Positions 27,877-37,282 of a stretch of 64,000 bases of DNA are shown here, in pieces. Source of the DNA: Acetitomaculum ruminis DSM 5522 (GTDB lineage: Bacteria; Bacillota; Clostridia; Lachnospirales; Lachnospiraceae). The stretch spans positions 1-64,000 of the forward strand of contig NZ_FOJY01000011.1 of the NCBI RefSeq assembly GCF_900112085.1. The letters are read 5' to 3'. The notes below the pieces were generated by a model. That model saw nothing but the letters and a program-made list of their open reading frames with translations. It did no database searches and was not told the DNA's origin. Each line of letters opens with the position of its first letter. Within the stretch, counting starts at the first letter, position 1. The translations under genes and the position numbers were made by a program.

Positions 27877-29619
27877 TTATTCTTTAAGGTATTTTGTGAT
27901 AACGTCCCATATGTCTTCATTTTCATTTCCCAACTTCCATACTGATACACCTGCCAACGAGTTACTTTTTACACGCTTCATCTTTTCTTCAATAGAATTT
28001 GCATCTTCTAGCCACATTTCATATACCGATCCGTTTAAGGAATATCTTGCCTTGTTTTGTCCGCAAGATTCTTCCCATACAACATTTGCGTTATTTTCCG
28101 AAACCAGTGAAAGAGACTCTTTCATAGAAACAGTTTCCACGGATATATCATAATCTTCTTTGTTTAATTCTGCTGATTGTGAAATTCCCCCCCCTTCTTT
28201 TGGTGTATAACACCAGTTTCTTGTATAAAAAGGTAAACCTAATACCAGCTTATTGGAAGGAACACAATTATCATTTATCATGGCATTTATACCAGTTTCC
28301 ACAAAGGAAACAGATGCCACGGAACCCGGATTTTCAACACTGTAATGTTCATCATAAGCCATAAGCATTATATAATCAGCCACTTCTGCTTGGGATTTCA
28401 CATCATAAAAACTGTTAAAATCAAAAGGAGTGTAATCACATACAGAAAGAACCAGTCCGTTTTGTCTGCATTTTATTGACAATTCCCTGATGAATTCTAT
28501 ATAACCTCTTCCGGCGTCCGCGCTTAAGCTTTCTATATCAACATTGATACCATCGAGATTATATTCAATGGCCTGAGCCATAATTTTATTAATCAGCTGC
28601 TGTCTACTGCTTGTTACTGATAAAAGTAAAGTCATATCCACATCCGGATTATCAACATTTGTAACCATTCCCCACACTTCAATGTTGTTATTGTGGCAAT
28701 AGGAAACATAAGAAGAATCTGCCAGTGATGAGATATTTCCTTCAGTGTCTACGGTTCTAAACCAGGATGGAATAACCGTATTTAGGCCTTTAGTTCCCGC
28801 TACAAGTCTTTGAATATAGCTATTGGCAGTAGAATTAAAAATCTGATTCCAGGCTATATTTAGCTTGTAATTTTTCTGAATATTTGTATATTCAGGTTCT
28901 ACAAAGTCTTCATTGGTAATAACCTCATCGGTAAACTCGTTAAGCGATTTTTTCTTTATATAACCTATAAAACCATCAGCACTTCTTACACATGCCCAAT
29001 CTTTATCCAGGTCATCCAAAAAAGTGACCTTATCATTGGCATTTACATCTGTTAAAATTTCACTTTTAATCCCGGCCTTAAGTCTTATGGAATCATTCTT
29101 TTTAAGGGTAGCTACGCTACTTTGTCCCCATTTGTTTATTATTTGAACATGATAAGGATTTTCGTATAAATCATATTTTATGTTGGTAAATTCCTTAATA
29201 AAATCAAGGGCAATATATGCCTTGTCATTATTTACAAAAAATATTTTATAAGGCACTTCCTTTTTTTCTTTTGCTTCATTATAGTCGCTTTCATCTGCCT
29301 GAACACTTACAAGGGACTGTGGCAAAGCATACAAAAGGAGATTTTCCTTTGTATCCCAGTAAAATCCTGTGTTTAATTCTTCCCTTACAGTGTCGTAGTC
29401 AATATAAATCTGACCGTTTCTTATAAGACCTGTTGTGTCAAGCTTTGAATCCTGAATTACTATTCCCACCTGGTCATCCTCAGATATATTAAAATAAGTC
29501 CTTAAGTCCATTCTGTCTTTTCCAGGTGAAAAATGACTAACAAGCTTAACCAAAACAAATATTAAAACAATAGCTATTATTGATAAAATTAAAACCATTG
29601 TTAATCTTTTCTTTTTCAT
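27877..29619 (-). CDS. GH18-type cell-wall hydrolase with SH3 domain, membrane-anchored
   Basis: The 580-residue protein has an N-terminal membrane anchor (residues 5-27, LTMVLILSIIAIVLIFVLVK). A copper-amine-oxidase-N-like beta region follows (GQIYIDYDTVREEL...ENLLLYALPQ), then a bacterial SH3 domain at about 173-230 (KNDSIRLKAGIKSEILTDVN, DWACVRSADGFIGYI). The GH18 barrel fills the rest with the catalytic motif DGINVDIES at about 352-360, glutamate included. Such proteins (YaaH/SleL/YdhD-like) act on peptidoglycan or chitin-like sugars outside the cell; in spore formers they aid cortex lysis. Substrate cannot be read. Start ATG 29619 follows AGGAGG. Confidence 0.88.
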   Translation of the reverse strand: MKKKRLTMVLILSIIAIVLIFVLVKLVSHFSPGKDRMDLRTYFNISEDDQVGIVIQDSKLDTTGLIRNGQIYIDYDTVREELNTGFYWDTKENLLLYALPQSLVSVQADESDYNEAKEKKEVPYKIFFVNNDKAYIALDFIKEFTNIKYDLYENPYHVQIINKWGQSSVATLKKNDSIRLKAGIKSEILTDVNANDKVTFLDDLDKDWACVRSADGFIGYIKKKSLNEFTDEVITNEDFVEPEYTNIQKNYKLNIAWNQIFNSTANSYIQRLVAGTKGLNTVIPSWFRTVDTEGNISSLADSSYVSYCHNNNIEVWGMVTNVDNPDVDMTLLLSVTSSRQQLINKIMAQAIEYNLDGINVDIESLSADAGRGYIEFIRELSIKCRQNGLVLSVCDYTPFDFNSFYDVKSQAEVADYIMLMAYDEHYSVENPGSVASVSFVETGINAMINDNCVPSNKLVLGLPFYTRNWCYTPKEGGGISQSAELNKEDYDISVETVSMKESLSLVSENNANVVWEESCGQNKARYSLNGSVYEMWLEDANSIEEKMKRVKSNSLAGVSVWKLGNENEDIWDVITKYLKE

Positions 29620-30385
29620 ATTTTCCTCCTATTATTCAATTCATTTTGTTAGTGTTCTTCCTTAATTTGTAAGATGAAACAGAAATAAAACAAATAAACC
29701 TTAAATTTTGTTTTACTACTTTATCATGGTCACAAATACACTTTCTTCATTATATCATGATATATTATATTTTTATTATATTAATTAAAACTTTATTAAA
29801 ATATTATTACAAAAAATCCCCTTACATCATATAAGAGGATTTTCTTCGTTGTCAGTATATTCCTTTTTAGGTTAATTTGTTACAAATGCTGTTTTCTTAT
29901 AAGCTCTTTCCTCCTTTCTTTTAGCGCAAACAAGGCCAAAAGGTGTGATATATTGCCTTTGCTTTTTTTAAATTACAGGTAAAAAGTCATGTCTTCTTTT
30001 TTCATACACTAAAAATACCTGCAAAATATTTAAGTAATTTCTGGATTTTTTAAGTGAACACTTTTGAAAAAAATTGAAATGTATGGGTCGTAAAGAAAAA
30101 ATTACAACACATATTTTAGAATGTCACGAATATCCTTGAATAAGATACTCTATTTTTTTGGAAAATGCAAGTATTTTAAGTTAAATTTAATATTTTACAT
30201 TCTATTTTTAATTACACCCACCCTTCTTAAGGATTGAGCAGAAAAAAATCTTCTAAATTTTATAAAAACATAGATTTAAAAGGTTATCTTATTCAGACAA
30301 AAACACGAAAATTAATGTATAAAGAGGATAAGTTTTTGAAAGCTGACAGCTAGCTGACTAAAGATTAAAAATTTAGAAACTGCCT
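29620..30385. other. Long AT-rich intergenic region between the GH18 gene and mecA
   Basis: These about 770 bases hold no convincing protein gene. Visible items are a perfect 14-base palindrome TATATCATGATATA around 29750-29763, the terminator hairpins at 29813-29843 and about 29923-29970, and no start codon with ribosome site that leads to more than a few codons. A non-coding RNA is possible because the first terminator points away from any known gene. Confidence 0.5.
29813..29843 (-). terminator. Terminator without an assigned gene
   Basis: AAAATCC.CTTA pairs with TAAG.GGATTTT, with a T6 run on the minus strand. Nothing coding lies directly upstream on that strand, so it would end an unknown transcript from the 29.9-30.4 kb region. 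Confidence 0.6.
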
Positions 30386-30414
30386 TTACATAAAACCTAA
30401 AAATCGTTATACTA
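30386..30414 (+). promoter_or_regulatory. Promoter of mecA
   Basis: TTTACA (30386-30391), 17 bases, TATACT (30409-30414); near-consensus housekeeping promoter about 100 bases before the mecA start. Confidence 0.75.
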
Positions 30415-30513
30415 TAGGTTAACTAGGGAGTTGCAGGTGTTTTCTTTATAAAAAACTCTCTATTGTAAAAATGCGATACACAATTCAAATCTTTTTTGAG
30501 AGGATGTGATTTT

Positions 30514-31293
30514 TTGAAAATAGAAAAAGTTAATGAAAATCAAATCAGGTGTACACTAACTAAGGCAGATCTAGCTGAGCGTCAAATAAAACTTAGCGAA
30601 TTGGCTTATGGCACAGATAAGGCCAAGGCACTTTTCAGAGATATGATGAGGCAGGCTGCTTCCGAATTTGGATTTGAAGCAGATGATATACCTTTAATGA
30701 TAGAAGCTATACCTTTATCTTCAGAATGTATTGTACTTTTAGTAACAAAAGTTGAATATCCGGAAGAATTAGATACAAGGTTTTCTAAGTTTGTTCCATC
30801 TGACGTTGATGATGACGAATCCGACATCCAGCCATTTGCCCAAAATGATGGTGCAACAGAAATTTTAGAACTTTATGACAAATTACAAAAGAATGTAATT
30901 GACGATAATAAGAAGAAGGGAGATGGTTTTGTGCCTTTGTCAGATACAATAGCCCAGGAAAAAGATACCAGCAAGGATGCGGTTGCCGACGTAGCAAATA
31001 TCGACATGACTGCATTATATGTTTTCGATAAATTCGATAATGTTATCAGAATTGCAACTGTTCTTAAAGGTTACTATTATGGTGTAAATTCACTTTACAA
31101 AGAAGAAAACGATTTATTCTATCTTACAATTAACAAAAGTGGACATTCACCTGAAGAATTTAACAAAGTGTGCAATATTCTTTCTGAATATGCAAAATCA
31201 CAAAAGAGTTCAAAAGCTACAATAGCTTATATCAAAGAACACTACAAACCAGTTATCATAGATGATGCCCTTCAGGTACTTGGACAATACTAA
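30514..31293 (+). CDS. mecA: MecA-family adaptor protein
   Basis: TTG 30514 is preferred: it gives MKIEKVNENQIRCTLTKADL, the normal start, with GAGAGGA about 10 bases before it. An upstream TTG in frame adds six residues. The N-terminal domain (to about residue 85) binds targets, a variable acidic linker follows (about 85-145, DDDESDIQPF..KKKGDGF), and the C-terminal domain (about 160-259, ALYVFDKFDNVIRIATVLKG then YYYGVNSLYKEENDLFYLTI) binds ClpC and triggers its assembly. MecA delivers regulators such as ComK or Spo0A to ClpCP in Bacillus. No clpC is in the window. It is transcribed alone. Confidence 0.9.
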   Translation: MKIEKVNENQIRCTLTKADLAERQIKLSELAYGTDKAKALFRDMMRQAASEFGFEADDIPLMIEAIPLSSECIVLLVTKVEYPEELDTRFSKFVPSDVDDDESDIQPFAQNDGATEILELYDKLQKNVIDDNKKKGDGFVPLSDTIAQEKDTSKDAVADVANIDMTALYVFDKFDNVIRIATVLKGYYYGVNSLYKEENDLFYLTINKSGHSPEEFNKVCNILSEYAKSQKSSKATIAYIKEHYKPVIIDDALQVLGQY

Positions 31294-31306
31294 GTTTTAT
31301 ATAAAG

Positions 31307-31338
31307 ACCAGTTGATATTGATTATCAGCTGGTTTTTT
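31307..31338 (+). terminator. Terminator of mecA
   Basis: ACCAGTTGATA pairs with TATCAGCTGGT (one G-U), followed by TTTTT. Confidence 0.88.
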
Positions 31339-31354
31339 ATTGCCCAAAAAGAAA

Positions 31355-31381
31355 AAAGCTACTGCAATAAACAGTAGCTTT
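31355..31381 (-). terminator. Terminator of the DUF1858 gene
   Basis: AAAGCTACTG pairs with CAGTAGCTTT; on the minus strand a TTTTTTC run follows. It stands 20 bases past the stop. Confidence 0.85.
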
Positions 31382-31401
31382 ACAATCTAAATTATAAATT
31401 A

Positions 31402-31629
31402 TTATTTTGCCATTTGAGCAAGTTTTTCTTTATGCTCAAGAAATGCATTTAATTCATTGATAAGAGCATCTGGATTAATACCATGAACGAAAGCTGCCTC
31501 TTCAAGGCTCTCTCCCTGAGCTGATGGACAACCAATGCAATGCATACCAGCTTCCATAAGAAGTCCCATCATATTTTCATCTACCTGTAAAAGATCCGCA
31601 ATTATCATATCTTTTGACACTCTAGCCAT
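31402..31629 (-). CDS. DUF1858 domain protein
   Basis: The 75-residue protein fits the DUF1858 pattern: KDMIIADLLQVDENMMGLLM then EAGMHCIGCPSAQGESLEEA and a helical end (INPDALINELNAFLEHKEKL). The two cysteines in HCIGCP may bind metal or an iron-sulfur cluster. These small helical proteins are found in anaerobes, often fused or next to hybrid-cluster or nitroreductase proteins; their role is unknown. AAAGGAGG precedes ATG 31629. It diverges from the ferredoxin gene. Confidence 0.88.
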   Translation of the reverse strand: MARVSKDMIIADLLQVDENMMGLLMEAGMHCIGCPSAQGESLEEAAFVHGINPDALINELNAFLEHKEKLAQMAK

Positions 31630-31904
31630 TTCTACACGTCCTCCTTTTATGTAAAATAATGGTGCTATAACGCCTTCACATCATTTTAGTAACCTTCTGG
31701 TAGAAGGTAAAATTCTATTTACCATACACCAATATCAATTATAATACAATTCAACATTGTATGCAATCTTTTAGATGGCTCTTTTAGAAATTTTTTGTGT
31801 TTTTAGTTCATTTTTCACTTGTATAAACACTTTTTATGTATTACAATAACAATTGTAATGCAGTCAATAATTTTTATCAAATAATTCAAAAGGAGGATTT
31901 TATT

Positions 31905-32075
31905 ATGGCTTATGTAATTACAGATGAATGTGTATGTTGTGGAACATGTATCGATGAATGTCCAAGCGAGGCTATTAGCGAAGGCGATGACAAATATGTA
32001 ATCGATGCAGATGCTTGCGCTGATTGTGGAACATGTGCTGATGCCTGTCCAAATGAAGCTATCGTTGAGGCTTAA
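31905..32075 (+). CDS. 2[4Fe-4S] ferredoxin
   Basis: The start ATG 31905 has AGGAGG 8 bases upstream, giving a 56-residue protein. Two CxxCxxCxxxCP motifs are complete (CVCCGTCIDECPSEAI and CADCGTCADACPNEAI), so it binds two four-iron clusters and acts as a low-potential electron carrier, typical of clostridial metabolism. High acidity fits. It has its own terminator at 32111-32129. Confidence 0.97.
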   Translation: MAYVITDECVCCGTCIDECPSEAISEGDDKYVIDADACADCGTCADACPNEAIVEA

Positions 32076-32110
32076 TTCTCAATTAATTGGCTATTAAAAC
32101 TTAAAAATTA

Positions 32111-32135
32111 CAGCCTCTTTGCGAGGCTGTTTTTT
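32111..32135 (+). terminator. Terminator of the ferredoxin gene
   Basis: CAGCCTC TTTGC GAGGCTG followed by TTTTTTA. It may also serve the converging dnaB gene, whose stop lies within this hairpin's tail. Confidence 0.92.
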
Positions 32136-33471
32136 ATTTATATTCTGAATGTTCTAAATTTGCAAACTTGGTATAATCCGGTAACCATGCAAGTTTTACA
32201 GTTCCTACCGGGCCGTTTCTTTGTTTTGCAACTATTACTTCTGCTATATTCTTATCTTCAGTATCCGGATTATAATAATCATCCCTGTAAATAAACATAA
32301 CAACGTCTGCGTCCTGTTCTATGGCTCCTGACTCTCTAAGGTCAGAAAGCATAGGTCTGTGGTCAGGTCTTTGTTCAACAGCTCTACTAAGCTGGGAAAG
32401 GGCTAAAACAGGTACATTAAGCTCTCTTGCCAAGGCTTTTAAAGACCTTGATATATCAGATATTTCCTGCTGTCTGGATTCTGATTTTTTGCTGCCCCCC
32501 TGCATTAACTGCAGGTAGTCAATAATTACCAGTTTAACATCCTGTTCCAATTTATATTTACGACACTTTGACCTGAGTTCAGAAATAGAAATATTCGGTG
32601 TATCATCAATTATTAGTTTTGAATTTCCAACGATTCCGGCACCTTCTATGAGCTTTTCCCATTCTTCATCATTTAAACGGCCTATTCGGATGTTTTTTGA
32701 ATCAACCTTTGATTCTAAAGCCAGTAATCTGTTTACCAGCTGTTCCTTTGACATTTCCAGTGAAAAAAGGGCGACACAGTCTTTTGTTCTGCAGGCAACA
32801 TTTGATGCAATATTTAATACGAGGGCTGTTTTTCCCATGGAAGGTCTTGCGGCGATAAGCAAAAAATCTGAAGGCTGAAGACCGGAAAGCTTGAAGTCAA
32901 GGTCATTAAACCCTGTTGGTATTCCGGTTATGGCTGAATGATTTTTAGAGGCTTCCTCAACCTTTTCCAGGGCACTTATTACAATATCCTTTATGGGGGT
33001 GTACTCAGATACTTTTCTGTTTTGAACAATATTAAACATTGTCTTTTCTGTATCTTCAAGTATATCCTCTAAAGGCTCGCTGTCTGCATAACATTTATTT
33101 TCAATTTCTTCATTTGCCTTAATAAGCTTTCTAAGAACCGCCTTTTCACGAACAATGCCGGCATAGTATTTTACATTGGCTGATGTAGGTACATTAAGTA
33201 CAATATCATCCAGATATGAAAGTTCTGTAACCTCAGGTGGAAGCTCTCTTTGTCTTAACCTTTCCTGCAAAGTGATATCATCCACAGGTTTGCCTTCCTG
33301 GTACAGTTCCACCATTGCATCAAATATTTCACCGTACTGTCTTTGATAAAAATCATCCTTAGAAATAATTTCGGAGGCAACAATAATTGCCTCCCTGTTT
33401 ATTAGCATGGAACCGATAACCGATTGTTCTGCCTCATTGCTGTGGGGCATAACTCTTCTTTCAACTTCCAT
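32134..33471 (-). CDS. dnaB: Replicative DNA helicase
   Basis: DnaB unwinds DNA at the replication fork as a hexamer. The N-terminal primase-binding domain reads MPHSNEAEQSVIGSMLINRE and DDITLQERLRQRELPP; the RecA-like motor has GIPTGFNDLDFKLSGLQPSD, Walker A ARPSMGKTALVLN, Walker B VKLVIIDYLQLMQG and the arginine-containing end block VAKQRNGPVGTVKL. Length 445 is standard and no intein is present. Genes rplI and gdpP lie directly upstream (3 and 4 bases gaps region), a conserved Firmicutes order. Confidence 0.98.
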   Translation of the reverse strand: MEVERRVMPHSNEAEQSVIGSMLINREAIIVASEIISKDDFYQRQYGEIFDAMVELYQEGKPVDDITLQERLRQRELPPEVTELSYLDDIVLNVPTSANVKYYAGIVREKAVLRKLIKANEEIENKCYADSEPLEDILEDTEKTMFNIVQNRKVSEYTPIKDIVISALEKVEEASKNHSAITGIPTGFNDLDFKLSGLQPSDFLLIAARPSMGKTALVLNIASNVACRTKDCVALFSLEMSKEQLVNRLLALESKVDSKNIRIGRLNDEEWEKLIEGAGIVGNSKLIIDDTPNISISELRSKCRKYKLEQDVKLVIIDYLQLMQGGSKKSESRQQEISDISRSLKALARELNVPVLALSQLSRAVEQRPDHRPMLSDLRESGAIEQDADVVMFIYRDDYYNPDTEDKNIAEVIVAKQRNGPVGTVKLAWLPDYTKFANLEHSEYK

Positions 33472-33474
33472 ATT

Positions 33475-33921
33475 TTACTCCTCTACAGCATGAACTCTTA
33501 TAATAGCTGAAACCTTTGGATGTATCTTTAATGTAACTTCATGGTATCCCAGGGATTTTATGGCTTCAGGAAGAACCAGTTTCTTTTTATCGATTTCTAT
33601 TTTTAACTGTTCTTTTACAGCTTTAACAATTTCTTTTGAGGAAACTGAGCCAAATACCTTTCCACCATCTCCGCATTTTACGGGTATTTCCACACTTTTA
33701 TCCTTTAATTCTTCTGCAAGGGCTTTTGCAGCTTCTAAATTTTGAGCCGCCACTTTTTCTTCATGCCTTTTTGTAAGTTTTAAATCATTTAAATTGCTTT
33801 TTGTAGCTTCTACTGCCAGTTTTCCAGGAATCAGTTTATTTCTGGCATATCCATCACTGACATTTACAATATCTCCTTTTTTACCTAAGGACTTAACATC
33901 TTCTTTTAATATAACCTTCAT
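33475..33921 (-). CDS. rplI: Ribosomal protein L9
   Basis: L9 sits at the base of the L1 stalk of the 50S subunit. The 148 residues open [20 protein letters not shown] with [19 protein letters not shown], the L9 signature, joined by a long helix ([20 protein letters not shown]) to the C-terminal RNA-binding domain ending [18 protein letters not shown]. It directly follows gdpP. Confidence 0.98.
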   Translation of the reverse strand: MKVILKEDVKSLGKKGDIVNVSDGYARNKLIPGKLAVEATKSNLNDLKLTKRHEEKVAAQNLEAAKALAEELKDKSVEIPVKCGDGGKVFGSVSSKEIVKAVKEQLKIEIDKKKLVLPEAIKSLGYHEVTLKIHPKVSAIIRVHAVEE

Positions 33922-35964
33922 TTATATATCTCCTTTTTCCGACATGTCGTCTATTAGTTTAATAATCATCTCTTTAGCCTGTGGAATACTTACTCCTTCT
34001 ATCTGGGCACCGGCAATATTCATATGCCCGCCTCCTCCTAATTGTTCCATTAAAACCTGAACATTGATTTCGTCTATGGATCTGGAGCTGACATAGATTT
34101 TTCCATTGTATTCCGTAAGGACCACTGAAGCTTTTACACCAATAATATTTAATAATTCATTGGCAGCCTGAGCACCTACCACTGTAGGACTTTCTACGGA
34201 TTCACTAGGGCAAACGGAAATTGCAAATCCATTATGAACCTCTGCATCTTTAACTGCTGCTGCCCTTGCCTGATAAGATTCCATATCATTTCTAAACATC
34301 TTTCTGACTCTGGTAACATCTGCACCGCATCTTCTTAAGTAAGCGGCAGCCTCAAAGGTTCTTACCCCGGTTTTCGACATAAAATTATTGGTATCAAGCA
34401 TAATTCCCGCAAAAAGACAATCAGCTTCTTCCTTTTCCATTTTAAGTCCCTCTGAAAAGTATTGAAGAATCTCTGCTACCATTTCAGAAGCTGAAGAAGC
34501 ATAAGGCTCTACATATGATAATACTGCATTGTCTATGACTTCAGAACTTTGTCTGTGGTGGTCAATAACTACTACACTTCTGCATTTGGTAAGTATTTGC
34601 GGACATTCTGTATAACTTGGACGGTTTACATCAACTACTATAAGAACTGTCTGATTATTAACCAGTTCCAAAGCTTCATCACTGTTTACAAAAATATCAT
34701 CAGGATACTTACTGTTTTCGCTGATATAATCCACAAAAGGTCTTAAGGAACTTGAAACTTCATTTAATACAATATGGGCTTTTTTACCAAGTTCTATGGC
34801 AGCCCGATAAACTCCCACAGCAGAACCGAAGGAATCTATATCACCTATTTGATGGCCCATAATAACCACTTGGTCTCTTCCAAGCATTATTTCTCTAAGG
34901 GCATGGGCTTTTACCCTGGCTTTTACCCTGGTGCTTTTTTCAATCTGCTTAGTTTTTCCACCATAATAGGAATTATTTTCTTTTTCTTTAATAACAGCCT
35001 GATCTCCCCCTCGTCCAAGGGCTAAATCTATAGCCATTCTTGCATATTCACAGCTTTGAAGATAACTGTTTTCATTAACTCCAATACCGATACTCAAGGT
35101 AACAGCTATGTCATTTCCCAGATTAATGGTTTTAACATCATCTAAAATAGAAAATCTGTCCTCTTCCAAAACACTTAAAAAATTCTTTTTAAAAGCAATA
35201 AAATACTTATCTTTTTCAATTTTTTGAGCAATTCCATCAATTTTTTCAATGTATTGATTAATTCGCCTGTCAACTAAGGCCGAGAGCATGGAACGCTTTA
35301 CTGTGGCAACTGTCTCTAAGGCTTCTTCATAATTATCAAGATAAATAAGCCCCGTAACAAGCTGTTGGTCCTCGTTTTCTTTTAAGGCTTTACTAAGTTG
35401 TGTATCATCATAGATAAATACCGCATAAAGGCATCCGGAAAAAGTGGGATTTTCATCTGTTATTCCCAATTCTGCAAACTCTTCAAAATAAATCTTTTTT
35501 AAATTTATACGAAAAACTCTACCATGATAGTTTTGAAATACTGTATTTTCATCCTCGTCCCTTTTTAACAATTCTTTTGTAATACCGGGAAAAATGGCTG
35601 TTATAGACCTTTTATACTTTAATTCTTTTTCATCAAGTTTTGAAAAGGCATTATTCATCCACATTATCCTTGCATCCTCATCTAAAAGGGCATAAGGAAC
35701 TATATGATCTTTTATAAGTTTTCGTTGAACCTGAGCGAATTCCGTTCCAAAAGCGACAAATTCTTCATGAATTGTCTTTCTGAAATAGAAATATAGAACT
35801 ATTGCAAGCAGAATATAGCATATCATTAAAACAAACATTATAATTCCTGCTTTAATGTTCAGGACAAACATAACCCCATCAGTAACTGCCAGTAATATTC
35901 CGGCAATTAGGGCAAATACAAAAAAAAGCTTGACCTGACCCAGCATTTTCGTCTTATTATTCAT
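33922..35964 (-). CDS. gdpP: Cyclic di-AMP phosphodiesterase GdpP
   Basis: GdpP breaks down c-di-AMP. The 680 residues show two membrane helices (about 10-58), a PAS-like domain (about 60-150), a degenerate GGDEF domain (about 170-305, with no GGDEF motif: SILDDVKTINLGNDIAVTLS), and the DHH-DHHA1 catalytic part from about 335: MGHQIGDIDSFGSAVGVYRA, VVIDHHRQSS and the C-terminal QLGGGGHMNIAGAQ. All metal-binding motifs are present. It is followed at once by rplI and dnaB. Start ATG 35964 has GGAGG. Confidence 0.96.
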   Translation of the reverse strand: MNNKTKMLGQVKLFFVFALIAGILLAVTDGVMFVLNIKAGIIMFVLMICYILLAIVLYFYFRKTIHEEFVAFGTEFAQVQRKLIKDHIVPYALLDEDARIMWMNNAFSKLDEKELKYKRSITAIFPGITKELLKRDEDENTVFQNYHGRVFRINLKKIYFEEFAELGITDENPTFSGCLYAVFIYDDTQLSKALKENEDQQLVTGLIYLDNYEEALETVATVKRSMLSALVDRRINQYIEKIDGIAQKIEKDKYFIAFKKNFLSVLEEDRFSILDDVKTINLGNDIAVTLSIGIGVNENSYLQSCEYARMAIDLALGRGGDQAVIKEKENNSYYGGKTKQIEKSTRVKARVKAHALREIMLGRDQVVIMGHQIGDIDSFGSAVGVYRAAIELGKKAHIVLNEVSSSLRPFVDYISENSKYPDDIFVNSDEALELVNNQTVLIVVDVNRPSYTECPQILTKCRSVVVIDHHRQSSEVIDNAVLSYVEPYASSASEMVAEILQYFSEGLKMEKEEADCLFAGIMLDTNNFMSKTGVRTFEAAAYLRRCGADVTRVRKMFRNDMESYQARAAAVKDAEVHNGFAISVCPSESVESPTVVGAQAANELLNIIGVKASVVLTEYNGKIYVSSRSIDEINVQVLMEQLGGGGHMNIAGAQIEGVSIPQAKEMIIKLIDDMSEKGDI

Positions 35965-36011
35965 GAACTACCTCCGTATTTATAGATGATTATACCATCA
36001 ACGAGTGTTTA

Positions 36012-37187
36012 TTAAAAGAATAACTTTGCAAGGCTAATAGCCCTTTGCTCCCATGTATGTTCCTTTTTTGCCATCTCATAGCCCTTATCAGCTATTATTT
36101 GAAGATTATTCTCATTTGACAGGGCATTATCTATAATGTCAGCTATTGTATCCGGCCTGTCTACCTGAAAAATCAAAGAGTTTTCATTGTTTACAAGAAA
36201 ATCCTTTAAATAATAAGAGCTGTCTGTAAGGCATACTGCCTTGTTTAACATGGAATTAAAAATCCTGTCATGGGCTCCTTCTTTAAACCAGGGCATTATA
36301 TTTAAGGATATTTTCCCGTTGGAAATTACCTCAAGGCAGCCTCTTGAATCAAGATTTCCGTGGTCAATAAGATTTTCGGGATGGTTACACTTTAATTTAT
36401 TCCAGCCGTTTCCAAAAACATTTACCCTTATTCCCTTGTCTACCAGGCTTTTTACAACCATCTCTCTGGAATAATATCTTACATATAAGTCTATAAATGC
36501 CATATTTCCAAATACATCTCTTAAATCCTCTTTAGAAATGTCCGAAATTTCATCTGTTACATGTTTTGTAACAACCTCTTCAAAACATCTTTTAGGATTT
36601 GCTAACATATCATCAATAATATCCCTATAAAACTTCTCATAATCCGGTCCCTTCATAGAAATAGCCTCTTCACAAACACTGTAAGGAGCAAAATTTCCCG
36701 TAAATACTACTTCCATATCCCTGTCTTTTATCTTTTTATATTGACTTTCTTCATATATAGGTGTTCCTGCCAAAGGTAAAAAAGGACCTCTATTTATATG
36801 GGGAAAAAATTTTTCCATAAATTTTTCATGATTTTTGTCTATACTAATATGGATATAGGTTTTGGGAACCATCTTTAAAAATCCATAATAATAAACCGGA
36901 TGATCCACCACTATATTATAAAAGGGAATTTTCAAGTCCTCCCACATATAAATGCCTTCCTCGTCTAAAAATATTTCATAGCCGGAAATGCCATGAAAAT
37001 TAAAACTTACAGCTATAGTGTTATCCGGTTCAATAAATTTAAAAAGTCCCTCAAGACTTGATTTTACATTTTCATAATCAAACATAAAGACTCTAAAGCC
37101 CATTTTTTCAAAGGCAAGCTTCAACTGTCTTGAGAAGTACCCCGTAGTTTCTATCTCGCCTTCAAACATTATTATATTTTTTTTCAT
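36012..37187 (-). CDS. CgeB-type glycosyltransferase
   Basis: ATG 37187 gives MKKNIIMFEGEIETTGYFSR (391 residues) with AGGG 8 bases upstream; an upstream start is less likely. The C-terminal half has the glycosyltransferase 1-type pattern of CgeB proteins: VNVFGNGWNKL, ISLNIMPWFKEGAHDRIFNS, MLNKAVCLTDSSYYLKDFLV and the closing HTWEQRAISLAKLFF. CgeB is a spore-coat maturation protein in Bacillus, but this family in Clostridia often serves flagellin or surface glycosylation. A GTCGATAT box lies about 60 bases upstream, shared with signalling genes here. Confidence 0.78.
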   Translation of the reverse strand: MKKNIIMFEGEIETTGYFSRQLKLAFEKMGFRVFMFDYENVKSSLEGLFKFIEPDNTIAVSFNFHGISGYEIFLDEEGIYMWEDLKIPFYNIVVDHPVYYYGFLKMVPKTYIHISIDKNHEKFMEKFFPHINRGPFLPLAGTPIYEESQYKKIKDRDMEVVFTGNFAPYSVCEEAISMKGPDYEKFYRDIIDDMLANPKRCFEEVVTKHVTDEISDISKEDLRDVFGNMAFIDLYVRYYSREMVVKSLVDKGIRVNVFGNGWNKLKCNHPENLIDHGNLDSRGCLEVISNGKISLNIMPWFKEGAHDRIFNSMLNKAVCLTDSSYYLKDFLVNNENSLIFQVDRPDTIADIIDNALSNENNLQIIADKGYEMAKKEHTWEQRAISLAKLFF

Positions 37188-37282
37188 ATCCTCATCCCTG
37201 ATTCTGTACAAAAGACTTTAATAAAACTAAAAACCTAACTTTTATATCGACATTTAAAAATAAGACCAAGAACCCAAAAATC

